The notes below the pieces were generated by a model, which searched no databases, was not told the origin of the DNA, and saw nothing but the letters and a program-made list of their open reading frames with translations. Shown in pieces: positions 1-10,508 of a DNA stretch of 64,000 nt. Source of the DNA: Polaromonas glacialis (GTDB lineage Bacteria; Pseudomonadota; Gammaproteobacteria; Burkholderiales; Burkholderiaceae_C); assembly GCF_000709345.1 (NCBI RefSeq), contig NZ_KL448323.1:1396912-1460911 (forward strand), in the 5' to 3' direction. The translations under genes and the position numbers were made by a program. Every line of letters begins with the position of its first letter. Positions within the stretch are counted from its first letter, which is position 1.

Positions 1-159
1 TCCCGGCTCAAGCTGGCCAAGGGTGAAACGGTCTTCCTGACCGAAACGCCGGACGGCTATGCGCTCACGCCCTACGACCCGGCGCTTGAAGAGGAAATCA
101 CGGCGGGCCGCGCCTTCATGCGCGATTTTCGCGACACCTTTCACCAGCTTGCCAAATGA
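1..159 (+). CDS. AbrB/MazE-type antitoxin, C-terminal part (cut by window start)
   Basis: Open from base 1, it gives 52 residues ending in ...DTFHQLAK. The visible part (KLAKGETVFLTETPDG then YALTPYDPALEEEI) resembles the end of the swapped-hairpin DNA-binding domain and the acidic tail of AbrB/MazE/SpoVT antitoxins that are paired with Doc-type toxins. Its stop codon overlaps the ATG of the next gene (ATGA at 156-159), the tight coupling typical of toxin-antitoxin operons. It would bind and neutralise the toxin and repress the operon. The N-terminal DNA-binding half lies outside the window, so the family call rests on the tail and on context. Confidence 0.75.
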   Translation, partial: SRLKLAKGETVFLTETPDGYALTPYDPALEEEITAGRAFMRDFRDTFHQLAK

Positions 160-551
160 ACTGGCGCTGGATAAGGAAGCCGGCATTGCTGCTGCTGCAC
201 GGTGAAAGCCTGGCCACGCATGGCGGGCTTGAAGGCATGCAGGACGAAGGCCTGCTGGACTCGGCGCTGGGCCGGCCGCTCAATTTGCTGACCTATGCCT
301 ACCCGGCCGCGCCGCCGGATGTTGCAGCGCTGGCCGCCAGCTACGCCGTGTGGCTGGCCAGGAACCATCCGTTCGTGGACGGCAACAAGCGCGCGGTCTT
401 CCTGGCGACCGGCCTGTTTCTGTACCTCAACGGCTACCGGCTGAACGCTTCGCAAGCCGATGCAACGATCACGGTCCTGGGACTGGCCGATGGCGACATC
501 ACCGAAAGCGAATTCGCCGACTGGCTGCGCGCCCGTGCGGCTGCACGCTGA
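156..551 (+). CDS. doc: Doc (death-on-curing) Fic-fold toxin
   Basis: This 131-residue protein has the usual length of Doc toxins. The Fic/Doc active-site motif HPFVDGNKR is at residues 71-79, with His71 and the GNKR loop complete. An upstream helix with LHGESLATHGG and the LLDSALGRP segment are typical of the family. Doc toxins phosphorylate EF-Tu and stop translation, and are held inactive by their antitoxin. The ATGA overlap with the preceding AbrB-like gene supports translational coupling. The motif has no visible damage, so the toxin is probably functional. The strain-level role (plasmid relic, phage defence or stabilisation) cannot be told from the sequence. Confidence 0.9.
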   Translation: MNWRWIRKPALLLLHGESLATHGGLEGMQDEGLLDSALGRPLNLLTYAYPAAPPDVAALAASYAVWLARNHPFVDGNKRAVFLATGLFLYLNGYRLNASQADATITVLGLADGDITESEFADWLRARAAAR

Positions 552-580
552 CGCGGCGCCAGGTTTTTTCTCTCCCGTCT

Positions 581-700
581 GTCATTGCGAGCTTGACCCG
601 TAATCCATCTCCGCGCAGACCAACACGCTGCGAATTCCAGCGGCTACCCGACGGCGGCTTGGTTAAGGTGCGGTGGATTGCGGGTCAAGACCGCAATGAC
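581..700. repeat. Dispersed 120-bp repeat with inverted ends, copy 1
   Basis: The element begins GTCATTGCGAGCTTGACCCG and ends with the near-perfect inverse (CGGGTCAAGACCGCAATGAC). Inside is a block with GAATTCCAGC and GGCTTGGTTAAGGTG that recurs in the copy at 1981-2123. It lies in the 324-bp gene-free gap between the toxin and the CAP lipoprotein. Inverted ends, no reading frame and the location between genes fit a MITE- or REP-like element. The rest of the gap holds only a short hairpin repeat and the ribosome binding site of the next gene. Confidence 0.8.
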
Positions 701-747
701 AAAAGGAGATTTTTAAACCAAAACGCCTGCCTACGCACAACGTACAA

Positions 748-773
748 GCGCTTGCAGCTATTGAAACCATAGC
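748..773. repeat. Short hairpin repeat GCTAT...ATAGC, intergenic copy
   Basis: Core GCTATTGAAACCATAGC (757-773) preceded by GCGCTTGCA. It is one of about nine related copies in the window (others near 2212, 5955, 7610, 23481, 25207, 47635, 50807, 58171). Confidence 0.6.
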
Positions 774-875
774 ATCAGGCGACAAACGCTTACAGCATTC
801 TGGCGGATTGGCGTTATCGTCGTGGGCTAGGGTTTACCTGCCCGCAGCTTGTTGCCGTTGCCAATTGAGGCTTTG

Positions 876-1952
876 ATGAACCTTCATTTTTTCAATTCAA
901 ATCCAGGCACCCGTCTGCTTTCGGTGCTGGCGCTGGCGGCGCTGCTGTCGGCGTGCGGCGGCGGCAGCGATGGCAACAGCGCCCTGCCGGCGGCGCCGAC
1001 CGCCCAGGCGGCAACAACGCCCGCTTCGCCAAACGCTTCGCTCGTCATCACGCCTGGCGCGCCGCCGGCCTATGCGCCGGGCAGCGAGGAACTGGCGGCC
1101 TACCTGCTCCTCAATGCCGAGCGTGGCCGCTGCGGTTTCGGGCTGCTGGCCGCCAACGCGCCGCTGGACGCGGCGGCCAGGTCGCATGCCGACTACATGA
1201 TCATCAACAGCCAGAATTCGCACCTGCAAAACGCCGCGCAGTTTCCGGAAGGCTTCACCGGCACTGACCCGGCGGCACGCGTCAGGGCGCAGGGCTACAC
1301 CGACCTGGGCGGCGTGACCGACGAATTTGCCTTTTTCACCTCCAGCCGACCGCCGCTGTCCAAGCGCGGTATCGGCGTGCTGGGCGTTCGCGGACTGCTC
1401 AATGCGCCCTACCACCTGAACGGGCTGATGACCGGCTACCGCGATGTCGGCATTGCCGTGCGTTCCAGAGAAGACACCGGCAAGGGACAGGAAGGCGTTT
1501 TCGTGCAGATCAACGCGGCCTTCACCGCCAGCGCCGGTCCGCAGTTGCTCGGCAGCAGCGACGTGCAGACCTATCCCTGCGAAGGCACGAGCGGCGTGAA
1601 CCGCCAGCTGACCAACGAAACGCCCAACCCGGTGCCGGGCCGCGACCTGCGCACGGCGCCGCTGGGCTCAAGCGTCTACATTGCGGTTCGCCAAGGCAAC
1701 CGGCTGGCAATCACCCGCGCGGCGATGACGCAGGCAGCCACCGGCGAAGCCGTGGCGCTGCGCCCGCCGGTCACGTCGGCCAACGACCCGTATGGACCCT
1801 GCTTGAGCGGCTGCTTCGGGCCGCACCAGGCCTATGTCGTTCCGGACGCGCCGCTGCTGCCGGACACGGCGTACACCGTGATGCTCAGTGGAACCAACAA
1901 CGGCACGGCGTTCAGCCGCAGCTTTATCTTTTCGACCGGCAGCGGGGACTGA
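876..1952 (+). CDS. CAP (SCP/PR-1-like) domain lipoprotein
   Basis: The 358-residue product starts at the ATG at 876, five bases after a GAGG ribosome binding site; an upstream TTG at 849 is less likely. Residues 1-27 form a lipoprotein signal with lipobox LSAC (Cys27), followed by a glycine/alanine-rich linker. From about residue 70 comes a CAP domain (LAAYLLLNAERGRCGFG, then ARSHADYM with the conserved His104, then NSHLQ). The last third, after about residue 230, looks like a separate beta-rich domain. CAP proteins are exported and mostly of unknown function; some are proteases or lipid binders. It stands alone between two repeat copies, so context says little about its job. Confidence 0.8.
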   Translation: MNLHFFNSNPGTRLLSVLALAALLSACGGGSDGNSALPAAPTAQAATTPASPNASLVITPGAPPAYAPGSEELAAYLLLNAERGRCGFGLLAANAPLDAAARSHADYMIINSQNSHLQNAAQFPEGFTGTDPAARVRAQGYTDLGGVTDEFAFFTSSRPPLSKRGIGVLGVRGLLNAPYHLNGLMTGYRDVGIAVRSREDTGKGQEGVFVQINAAFTASAGPQLLGSSDVQTYPCEGTSGVNRQLTNETPNPVPGRDLRTAPLGSSVYIAVRQGNRLAITRAAMTQAATGEAVALRPPVTSANDPYGPCLSGCFGPHQAYVVPDAPLLPDTAYTVMLSGTNNGTAFSRSFIFSTGSGD

Positions 1953-1980
1953 TCAAAGGGCCGACGTTCAGCCTCCCGCT

Positions 1981-2123
1981 GTCATTGCGGGCTTGATGAG
2001 CCTGCCCCGGACTTGATCCGGGGCAATCCATCCGTGCGCAGTCAACTGTGTATTGAATTCCAGCCGCTGCCTGGCTGCGGCTTGGTTGGGGTGCTGTGGA
2101 TTGCGGGTCAAGCCCGCAATGAC
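1981..2123. repeat. Dispersed repeat with inverted ends, copy 2 (143 bp)
   Basis: Ends GTCATTGCGGGCTTGA... and ...GGGTCAAGCCCGCAATGAC match copy 1 (581-700), as does the inner GAATTCCAGC...GGCTTGGTTGGGGTG block. This copy carries an extra internal segment with its own small palindrome (CCCCGGACTTGATCCGGGG). It follows the stop of the CAP lipoprotein. Confidence 0.8.
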
Positions 2124-2206
2124 AGAGGAAGAGAGGGAGAAAAAGACGTTCCAGCAACGAGCTGAACAGGATCTCAAGCCAAAAATGCCGTTTGCGCAAT
2201 AGCCAC

Positions 2207-2242
2207 GGGCGTGGCTGCTATCAAAAAAAGCAGCCCACGCCC
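2207..2242 (-). terminator. Stem-loop just downstream of clpB
   Basis: GGGCGTGGCTGCT pairs with AGCAGCCCACGCCC with one bulge. The loop contains the A7 run (T7 on the minus strand). The hairpin starts seven bases after the clpB stop. No T-run follows the stem in the clpB direction, so it may be an mRNA end stabiliser, or a copy of the short hairpin repeat, rather than a true terminator. Confidence 0.35.
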
Positions 2243-2248
2243 GGTGCA

Positions 2249-4852
<2,604 letters not shown>

Positions 4853-4894
4853 GAAATCTCCGGTAGAACTTGAATAAATTCAGACCCTGCGAAG

Positions 4895-4921
4895 CTTGGG
4901 GCTTTTACCGCGCTTTACAAG
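4895..4921 (-). promoter_or_regulatory. Sigma32 (heat-shock) type promoter of clpB
   Basis: On the minus strand CTTGTAA (4921-4915) is followed after 13 bases by CCCCAAG (4901-4895). The known sigma32 consensus is CTTGAAA, 11-16 bases, CCCCAT. Transcription would start near 4888, leaving a leader of about 35 bases. Heat control of clpB is well established in proteobacteria. Confidence 0.65.
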
Positions 4922-4989
4922 CAGCGGTGGCGCCGTATGTCGCCCGGGCTGGCCTTAGCTTGATCAAGGTCAAGCCAGGGTGACGCGCT

Positions 4990-5466
4990 TCAGGCGTTCG
5001 GCGCGCGAATGCCCCATTTGGCCAGTGCGGCATCGTCGCTGACCCGCGCATCGACCCAGCGCGCACCCTCGGGCGTTTCTTCCTTTTTCCAGAACGGCGC
5101 CTGCGTCTTGAGGTAATCCATCAGGAATTCGCAGGCCTTGAAGCTCTCGCCCCGATGCGCCGACGTGACCGCGACCATCACCACCTGGTCGAGCGGCAGC
5201 AAAAGCCCGACCCGGTGAACCACCCGCGCGGCAAAGATGTCGAAGCGTTCAATCGCCGCGTCAATCATCGCCTCGATGGCTTTTTCGGTCATGCCGGGAT
5301 AGTGCTCCAGTTCCATGCTGCTGACGCTCAAGCCGTCATTGCGGTCACGCACCGTGCCGGTGAAGGTGCAGACGGCGCCGACGCGCTTGTCATTTTTTCG
5401 CAGCGCATCGACCTCGTCGGCCAGGTTGAAGTCGCCGGTCTGGATGGTGACGCGCGCCGTGGTCAT
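4990..5466 (-). CDS. moaE: Molybdopterin synthase catalytic subunit MoaE
   Basis: The 158-residue protein contains the MoaE active-site region RGESFKACEFLMDYLK followed by TQAPFWKKEE, with Lys120 and Lys127 at the positions of the catalytic lysines of the E. coli enzyme. It forms a heterotetramer with MoaD and adds two sulfurs to precursor Z (cPMP), making molybdopterin. The ATG at 5466 lies five bases after the moaD stop, so the two are translated from one message. Longer reading upstream in this frame lies inside moaD and is not real. It is the last gene of the moeA-moaD-moaE operon. Confidence 0.96.
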   Translation of the reverse strand: MTTARVTIQTGDFNLADEVDALRKNDKRVGAVCTFTGTVRDRNDGLSVSSMELEHYPGMTEKAIEAMIDAAIERFDIFAARVVHRVGLLLPLDQVVMVAVTSAHRGESFKACEFLMDYLKTQAPFWKKEETPEGARWVDARVSDDAALAKWGIRAPNA

Positions 5467-5471
5467 GCGGA

Positions 5472-5723
5472 TCAGCCTCCGGTCACGGGCGGGAAAAAAG
5501 CGATTTCGCAGCCGTCGGCCAGCAGCGCGGCTTCGTCGCTCATGACCTGGTTCACGGCCATGCGAACCGCCCTGCCGCGCGCCAGGCTGGCGGCATGCGC
5601 CGGGCTGGCGGCGAGCAGTTCGTCGCGCAGGCCGGCCAGCGTCAAAGCCGAGGTTTCGCGCGACTCGCTTCCCTGCCCGATGGCTTCGCGGATCGACGCA
5701 AAGTATTTGATGGTGACGTTCAT
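5472..5723 (-). CDS. moaD: Molybdopterin synthase sulfur carrier MoaD
   Basis: The 83-residue ubiquitin-like protein ends in PPVTGG; the terminal Gly-Gly is the site of adenylation and thiocarboxylation. It starts MNVTIKYFASIREAIGQ, typical of MoaD. It carries the sulfur used by MoaE, encoded five bases downstream. moeA ends 13 bases upstream, which points to one operon. The ATG at 5723 was chosen because the upstream extension has no similarity to the family. Confidence 0.95.
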   Translation of the reverse strand: MNVTIKYFASIREAIGQGSESRETSALTLAGLRDELLAASPAHAASLARGRAVRMAVNQVMSDEAALLADGCEIAFFPPVTGG

Positions 5724-5736
5724 GGCGCAAAAACCT

Positions 5737-6996
5737 TCACGACAGCAGCGCCGAAAACGGCAGGAAGCGCACCGTGTCGCCACGGGCAATGACCTGGCCC
5801 GCCGGGAGATCGACCAGCCCGTCGCCCCAGACTGCCGAGGTCAGCACGCCCGAACTCTGGTTGTCGAACAGATCCAGCCCGCCCGCCGCATTCAGCCTGG
5901 CGCGCAAAAATTCACGGCGTTTGTCGGCTTTTAGCCAGTCAAAATGGGCGGGGAGCGCTATAGATACAGGAGCAACAGCGGTCGCCCCCTGAAGCTTGAG
6001 GATGAATGGCCGCACCAGCAGCAAAAAGGTCACGAAGCTCGACACCGGATTGCCCGGCAGGCCGATGAAGTGGGCGGCAGCTATCTTTCCGTAGGCAAAT
6101 GGCTTGCCCGGCTTGATGGCAATCTGCCAGAGGGTCAGTTCGCCCAGCGCCTGCACGGCGGGCTTGATATGGTCTTCCTCGCCGACCGACACGCCGCCGC
6201 TGGTCAGGATCAAATCGTGCTGCTGGCTGGCGCCCCTGAGTGCGTCTATGGTCGCCTCCAACCGGTCGGGCACGATGCCCAGGTCGGTCACGGTGCAGCC
6301 CAGCCGCTGCAGCAGGGCCTTCAGGAAAAAACGGTTGGAGTTGTAGATGGCACCGGGTTTCATGTCGCCGGGCGCCACGTCGCCGGGCATCACCAGTTCG
6401 TCGCCGGTGGAAAACAGAGCCACCCGCACGCGCGGCGCGACTTGCAAGCGGTCAAAGCCGATGCTGGCGGCCAGCCCGAGGGATGCTGGCAAAAGGCGCG
6501 TTCCGCGCGCCAGCACGACCGCGCCGGCGGCCACGTCTTCGCCACGGCGACGTATCCACTGGCCGGGCCGTGGCTGCGCCGCGATGCGGATGCCACCGTC
6601 CACGGCAGCGCAGTCTTCCTGCATCACCACCGCATCGGCGCCCGGCGGAATCGGCGCGCCGGTGAAGATCCGCGCAGCGCTTGCCGGCGCCAGCGCATAT
6701 CCGCTTGAGCCGGCCGGAATGCGCTGGCTGACCGGCAGCAGCGTATCAAGGCCAAGCCAGTCGGCGCAGCGCAGCGCGTAGCCGTCCATCGAACTGTTGT
6801 CGTGCGCAGGGACGTCCAGGCTGGAGAGCAGGTCCTGCGCCAGCACGCGGCCATCGGCATCGAAGGTTGAAATGCTTTCGGCAGGCGCCAGCGGCGCAGC
6901 GAAGGCCAGCAGTTCGGCCAGCGCCAGGTCGAGCGGCTTCATGGGCGGACGCTCTGGCCGGGCAGGCGCCGGGGTGGAAACTGAAACTGAAGGCAT
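5737..6996 (-). CDS. moeA: Molybdopterin molybdenumtransferase MoeA
   Basis: The 419-residue protein has the MoeA order: N-terminal domains (DNSSMDGYALR), MoCF-binding domain with TSGGVSVGEEDHIKPA, GKPFAYGK and GLPGNPVSSFVTF, and a C-terminal beta domain. It inserts molybdate into adenylylated molybdopterin. A second ATG at residue 19 (6942) would start MKPLDLALAEL and is nearly as likely; neither has a clear ribosome binding site. About 5955-5980 a copy of the short hairpin repeat is read in frame as VAPVSIAL between the substrate-binding and C-terminal domains. It sits between mobB upstream and moaD downstream. Confidence 0.95.
   Translation of the reverse strand: MPSVSVSTPAPARPERPPMKPLDLALAELLAFAAPLAPAESISTFDADGRVLAQDLLSSLDVPAHDNSSMDGYALRCADWLGLDTLLPVSQRIPAGSSGYALAPASAARIFTGAPIPPGADAVVMQEDCAAVDGGIRIAAQPRPGQWIRRRGEDVAAGAVVLARGTRLLPASLGLAASIGFDRLQVAPRVRVALFSTGDELVMPGDVAPGDMKPGAIYNSNRFFLKALLQRLGCTVTDLGIVPDRLEATIDALRGASQQHDLILTSGGVSVGEEDHIKPAVQALGELTLWQIAIKPGKPFAYGKIAAAHFIGLPGNPVSSFVTFLLLVRPFILKLQGATAVAPVSIALPAHFDWLKADKRREFLRARLNAAGGLDLFDNQSSGVLTSAVWGDGLVDLPAGQVIARGDTVRFLPFSALLS
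5955..5980. repeat. Short hairpin repeat inside moeA (degenerate copy)
   Basis: GCGCTATAGATACAGGAGCAACAGCG resembles the GCTAT...ATAGC repeat of the window but has diverged. It is read in frame by moeA between two domains. Confidence 0.4.
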
Positions 6997-7046
6997 GGCG
7001 GGTGTCCGGAACGTTGTAAACGGTGGAGTCGGAGAAAAAAAACCGC

Positions 7047-7583
7047 TCAGTCGAGCCGGTGTTCAAACGAATACTCGAACCGGTCCTGATTGTTCATCAG
7101 GAAATCGGCCACGGCGTCGGCGTCGTTCAAATCCAGCACCGGACGCAAGGTTGCCACCGGCAGCTGGCCGGGGGAATCGGTGGCAATGGCCACCACGTAG
7201 TGGTCTTCGAGGTAACGCGTGGGCTTGCCGGACGCGGCTCGCCAGACCTCGATCTTGAGCAAATCGCTGTGCTTGAAGCCCTCGACCAGCACCCAGTCAA
7301 CGCCTTCGTACAGCTCGGCGATCAAGTGGTGTACCGTGAGTTCGGCGGGCTGCTCGAACTCGCGCATCAACGCCAGCCGGTTTTGCGAGGCCACGACGAC
7401 CTCGAAGGCGCCGGCCTCGCGATGGCGGAAGGTGTCCTTGCCGGGATGGTCGATGTCGAACTTGTGGTGCGCATGCTTGACGACCGACACACGCAGGCCG
7501 CGCAACCTGAGCGCGGGAATCAGCTTTTCGACCAGCGTGGTCTTGCCCGAACCCGAGTAGCCGGCAAATCCGATGACCTTCAT
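7047..7583 (-). CDS. mobB: Molybdopterin-guanine dinucleotide biosynthesis adaptor MobB
   Basis: The 178-residue GTPase has Walker A GYSGSGKTT at residues 8-16, then KHAHHKFDIDHPGKDTFRH, typical of MobB. MobB binds GTP and assists MobA in making the guanine dinucleotide form of the cofactor used by DMSO-reductase-type enzymes. The moeA start lies 50 bp downstream, so both may share a transcript. mobA is not in this window. The ATG at 7583 gives the normal family N-terminus (MKVIGFAGYSGSGKTT). Confidence 0.93.
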   Translation of the reverse strand: MKVIGFAGYSGSGKTTLVEKLIPALRLRGLRVSVVKHAHHKFDIDHPGKDTFRHREAGAFEVVVASQNRLALMREFEQPAELTVHHLIAELYEGVDWVLVEGFKHSDLLKIEVWRAASGKPTRYLEDHYVVAIATDSPGQLPVATLRPVLDLNDADAVADFLMNNQDRFEYSFEHRLD

Positions 7584-7609
7584 CCGGCGGTATCCATGCG
7601 GAACAGACC

Positions 7610-7635
7610 GCTATCGAATAAATAGCTGCCTGCGC
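7610..7635. repeat. Short hairpin repeat between thrC and mobB
   Basis: GCTATCGAATAAATAGC followed by TGCCTGCGC: the same arrangement as the copies near 47635 and 50807. It lies between the thrC stop and the mobB start. Confidence 0.65.
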
Positions 7636-7661
7636 CCGTGGTACCTGCGCAAAAGCCCAAT

Positions 7662-9089
7662 TCAATGCACATTTTCGGCAATGTACTGCTTGATGGCCGC
7701 AGCATCGGCCGGCAGCAGCCTGACGCGCTTGGGCAAATCTTCAATGCCCTCGAAGCCCGCAGGCCGCACCGGCGGCTTGCCCAGCGCCTCCTCGATGGTG
7801 GCGGCGAACTTGATCGGCAAGGCGGTTTCCAGAACGATCATCGGCACGCCGGGCTGCAAATGCTCGCGCGCCACCTTCACGCCGTCGGCGGTGTGGGTGT
7901 CGATCATGGTGCCGAAACGCTGCCAAGTGTCCCGAATCGTCGCCAGCCGGTCGGCGTGCGTGCTCTTGCCGCTGACAAAACCGTAACGCCCGGCGGCCAT
8001 GGCAAACGCCGGGTCGGCGCCCAGGTCGAAACTGCCCTGGCTGGCAATCTGGTCGTGAAACAGCGCGCGGGTCTTGCCCCCGTCACGGCCGAGCAGGTCG
8101 AACACGAAGCGCTCGAAGTTCGACGCCTTGGAAATGTCCATCGACGGGCTGGAAGTTTCAATCGTGTCGGCGCTGGTGCGAACGCGGTAGATGCCGGTGC
8201 GGAAGAACTCGTCGAGCACGTCGTTCTCGTTGGTGGCCACCACCAACTGCTCAATCGGCAGCCCCATGCTGCGCGCCACGTGGCCGGCGCAGACATTGCC
8301 GAAATTGCCCGACGGCACGCTGAAGCTGACTTTTTCAGTGTTGGAGTTCGTCGCTTGGAAATAGCCGGAAAAGTAATACACGACTTGCGCCATCAGGCGT
8401 GCCCAGTTGATCGAGTTGACCGTGCCGATCTTGTACTGACGCTTGAATGCCAGGTCGTTGGACACGGCTTTCACGATGTCCTGGCAGTCGTCGAACACGC
8501 CGTCTATCGCGATGTTGTGGATGTTCTCGTCCTGCAGGCTGAACATCTGCGCCTGCTGGAACGGGCTCATGCGGCCGTTCGGCGACGTCATGAAGACGCG
8601 AACGCCTTTCTTGCCGCGCATGGCGTATTCGGCAGCGCTGCCGGTATCGCCGCTGGTCGCGCCCAGGATGTTCAGTTCTTCGCCGCGCCGGGCCAGTTCG
8701 TATTCGAACAGGTTGCCCAGCAACTGCATCGCCATGTCCTTGAAGGCCAGCGTCGGGCCGTTGGACAGCGCTTCGAGGTACAGGCCCTCGCCCAAGGGGC
8801 GGAGCGGCACGATTTCCTTGCTGCCGAATACTTGCTCGGTGTAGGTCTTGTCGCAGATCGCCTTCAGGTCGGCGGCGGGGATGTCGTCGATGTACAGCGA
8901 CAGCACTTCAAATGCCAGGCCGGCATAGGGCAGACCGCGCCATTTACTGAGCGTGGCGTCATTGACCTGCGGATAGTATTCGGGCAAATAAAGGCCGCCG
9001 TCCGGCGCCAGGCCTTCGAGCAGGATTTCGCAAAAGCGCTTGCGCTCGGGCGGGTTGCCCGACGAGGCGCGGGTGGAGATGTAGTGCAT
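7662..9089 (-). CDS. thrC: Threonine synthase
   Basis: The 475-residue PLP enzyme begins MHYISTRASSGNPPERKRF, the form seen in proteobacterial ThrC. The PLP-binding lysine is Lys117 in GPTLAFKDMAMQ, and the phosphate-binding GATSGDTGSAA loop is present. It converts O-phosphohomoserine to threonine. Its ATG overlaps the hom stop by one base (TGATG at 9087-9091), and an AAGGAGG lies 12 bases upstream inside the end of hom, so translation is coupled. thrB (homoserine kinase) is not next to it and must be elsewhere. Confidence 0.97.
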   Translation of the reverse strand: MHYISTRASSGNPPERKRFCEILLEGLAPDGGLYLPEYYPQVNDATLSKWRGLPYAGLAFEVLSLYIDDIPAADLKAICDKTYTEQVFGSKEIVPLRPLGEGLYLEALSNGPTLAFKDMAMQLLGNLFEYELARRGEELNILGATSGDTGSAAEYAMRGKKGVRVFMTSPNGRMSPFQQAQMFSLQDENIHNIAIDGVFDDCQDIVKAVSNDLAFKRQYKIGTVNSINWARLMAQVVYYFSGYFQATNSNTEKVSFSVPSGNFGNVCAGHVARSMGLPIEQLVVATNENDVLDEFFRTGIYRVRTSADTIETSSPSMDISKASNFERFVFDLLGRDGGKTRALFHDQIASQGSFDLGADPAFAMAAGRYGFVSGKSTHADRLATIRDTWQRFGTMIDTHTADGVKVAREHLQPGVPMIVLETALPIKFAATIEEALGKPPVRPAGFEGIEDLPKRVRLLPADAAAIKQYIAENVH

Positions 9090-10435
9090 CAGGCCAGTTC
9101 CTCCTTGCGGATGCGGGTGATGTCTGCCAGCACCGTGGGCAGCGCCTGCATCTGCGCAATGGCTTCGTTCATCTTGGCTTCGACGCAGTCATGCGTCAGG
9201 ATGATCAGGTCGGTCTGGGTCGAGCCTTCGCCGCCCACTTCGTCGGCTTCGCGCTGCAGCACGGCGTCGATGCTGATGCCGAGCGATGCCAGGATGCCCG
9301 TCACATTGGCCAGCACGCCGGCTTCGTCGGCGACTTTCAGGCGCAGGTAGTAACTGGTGACAATTTCCGACATCGGCACGATGGCCAGGTCGCTCATTTC
9401 GTCGGGCTGGAAGGCCAGGTGCGGCACGCGGTGCTCCGGGTCGGCGGTGTGCAGTCGGGAAATATCGACCAGGTCGGCAATCACCGCGCTGGCGGTCGGC
9501 TCGCTGCCGGCGCCCTTGCCGTAGTAAAGCGTCGTGCCGACGGCGTCGCCATGCACGACGACAGCGTTCATAGCGCCCTCGACATTGGCCAGCAGGCGCT
9601 TGGCCGGGATCAGGCTGGGGTGAACGCGTAGCTCGATGCCATTGGCCACGCGCTTGGTGATGCCCAGCAGCTTGATGCGGTAGCCCAGCTGCTCGGCGTA
9701 GCGGATGTCCTGCGCGGCCAGGCCCGTGATGCCCTCGACATAGGCCTTGTCGAACTGGACCGGGATGCCAAAGGCAATCGCGCTCATCAGCGTCGCCTTG
9801 TGCGCGGCGTCCACGCCTTCGATGTCGAAGGTCGGATCGGCTTCGGCGTAGCCCAGCGCCTGCGCTTCCTTCAGCACCACGCCGAAGTCCAGGCCCTTGT
9901 CGCGCATCTCGGACAGGATGAAGTTGGTCGTGCCGTTGATGATTCCGGCAATCCACTGGATGGAGTTGGCGCTCAGGCCTTCGCGCAGCGCCTTGATGAT
10001 GGGGATGCCGCCGGCCACGGCAGCTTCAAAGGCCACCATCACGCCCTTGCGCTGGGCCGCCGCGAAAATCTCGGTGCCATGCACGGCGAGCAGCGCCTTG
10101 TTCGCGGTCACGACATGCTTGCCCGACTCGATGGCTTCGAGCACCAGCGCCTTGGCAATGCCGTAGCCGCCGATGAGTTCGATCACGATGTCGATGTCCG
10201 GGCTGGCCACGACCTGGCGCGCGTCATTGACCACCAGCACGCCGTCGCCCACCAGGGCCTGGGCGCGCGCCATGTCGAGGTCGGCGACCATGGTGATCTC
10301 GATGCCGCGACCGGCGCGGCGGCGGATTTCTTCCTGGTTGCGCTTGAGCACATTGAACGTGCCGCTGCCCACAGTCCCGATGCCCAGAAGGCCTACCCGG
10401 ATCGGGCTTAAATTCGTCGTTGTTTTGAGGTTCAC
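9089..10435 (-). CDS. hom: Homoserine dehydrogenase
   Basis: The 448-residue protein has an NAD(P) motif GLLGIGTVGSG (about 15-25), the catalytic dehydrogenase domain and a C-terminal ACT domain (YYLRLKVADEAGVLANVTG) used for feedback control by threonine. It reduces aspartate semialdehyde to homoserine. The GTG at 10435 was preferred because AGGA lies six bases upstream and the protein then starts close to the NAD motif; an ATG at 10477 would add 14 unrelated residues. It is downstream of an alanine aminotransferase and coupled to thrC, a gene order common in Burkholderiales. Confidence 0.95.
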   Translation of the reverse strand: MNLKTTTNLSPIRVGLLGIGTVGSGTFNVLKRNQEEIRRRAGRGIEITMVADLDMARAQALVGDGVLVVNDARQVVASPDIDIVIELIGGYGIAKALVLEAIESGKHVVTANKALLAVHGTEIFAAAQRKGVMVAFEAAVAGGIPIIKALREGLSANSIQWIAGIINGTTNFILSEMRDKGLDFGVVLKEAQALGYAEADPTFDIEGVDAAHKATLMSAIAFGIPVQFDKAYVEGITGLAAQDIRYAEQLGYRIKLLGITKRVANGIELRVHPSLIPAKRLLANVEGAMNAVVVHGDAVGTTLYYGKGAGSEPTASAVIADLVDISRLHTADPEHRVPHLAFQPDEMSDLAIVPMSEIVTSYYLRLKVADEAGVLANVTGILASLGISIDAVLQREADEVGGEGSTQTDLIILTHDCVEAKMNEAIAQMQALPTVLADITRIRKEELA

Positions 10436-10508
10436 CTGGAGTCCTGCGTGTCGTGGTTGTGCGAACTGGCCGTTCAAAGGGCACAGCGGGAAAATGAAAA
10501 AATGAAAG

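Noticed and set aside
4940..4985. A CTTGA...CCCGGG pair farther upstream of clpB as heat-shock promoter
   Set aside because: The CTTGTAA-13-CCCCAAG pair at 4895-4921 fits the sigma32 pattern and spacing much better.
6997..7046. A molybdenum-cofactor riboswitch near moeA/moaD
   Set aside because: The spacers are 13-50 bases long, far too short for that RNA, and no fitting structure is seen.
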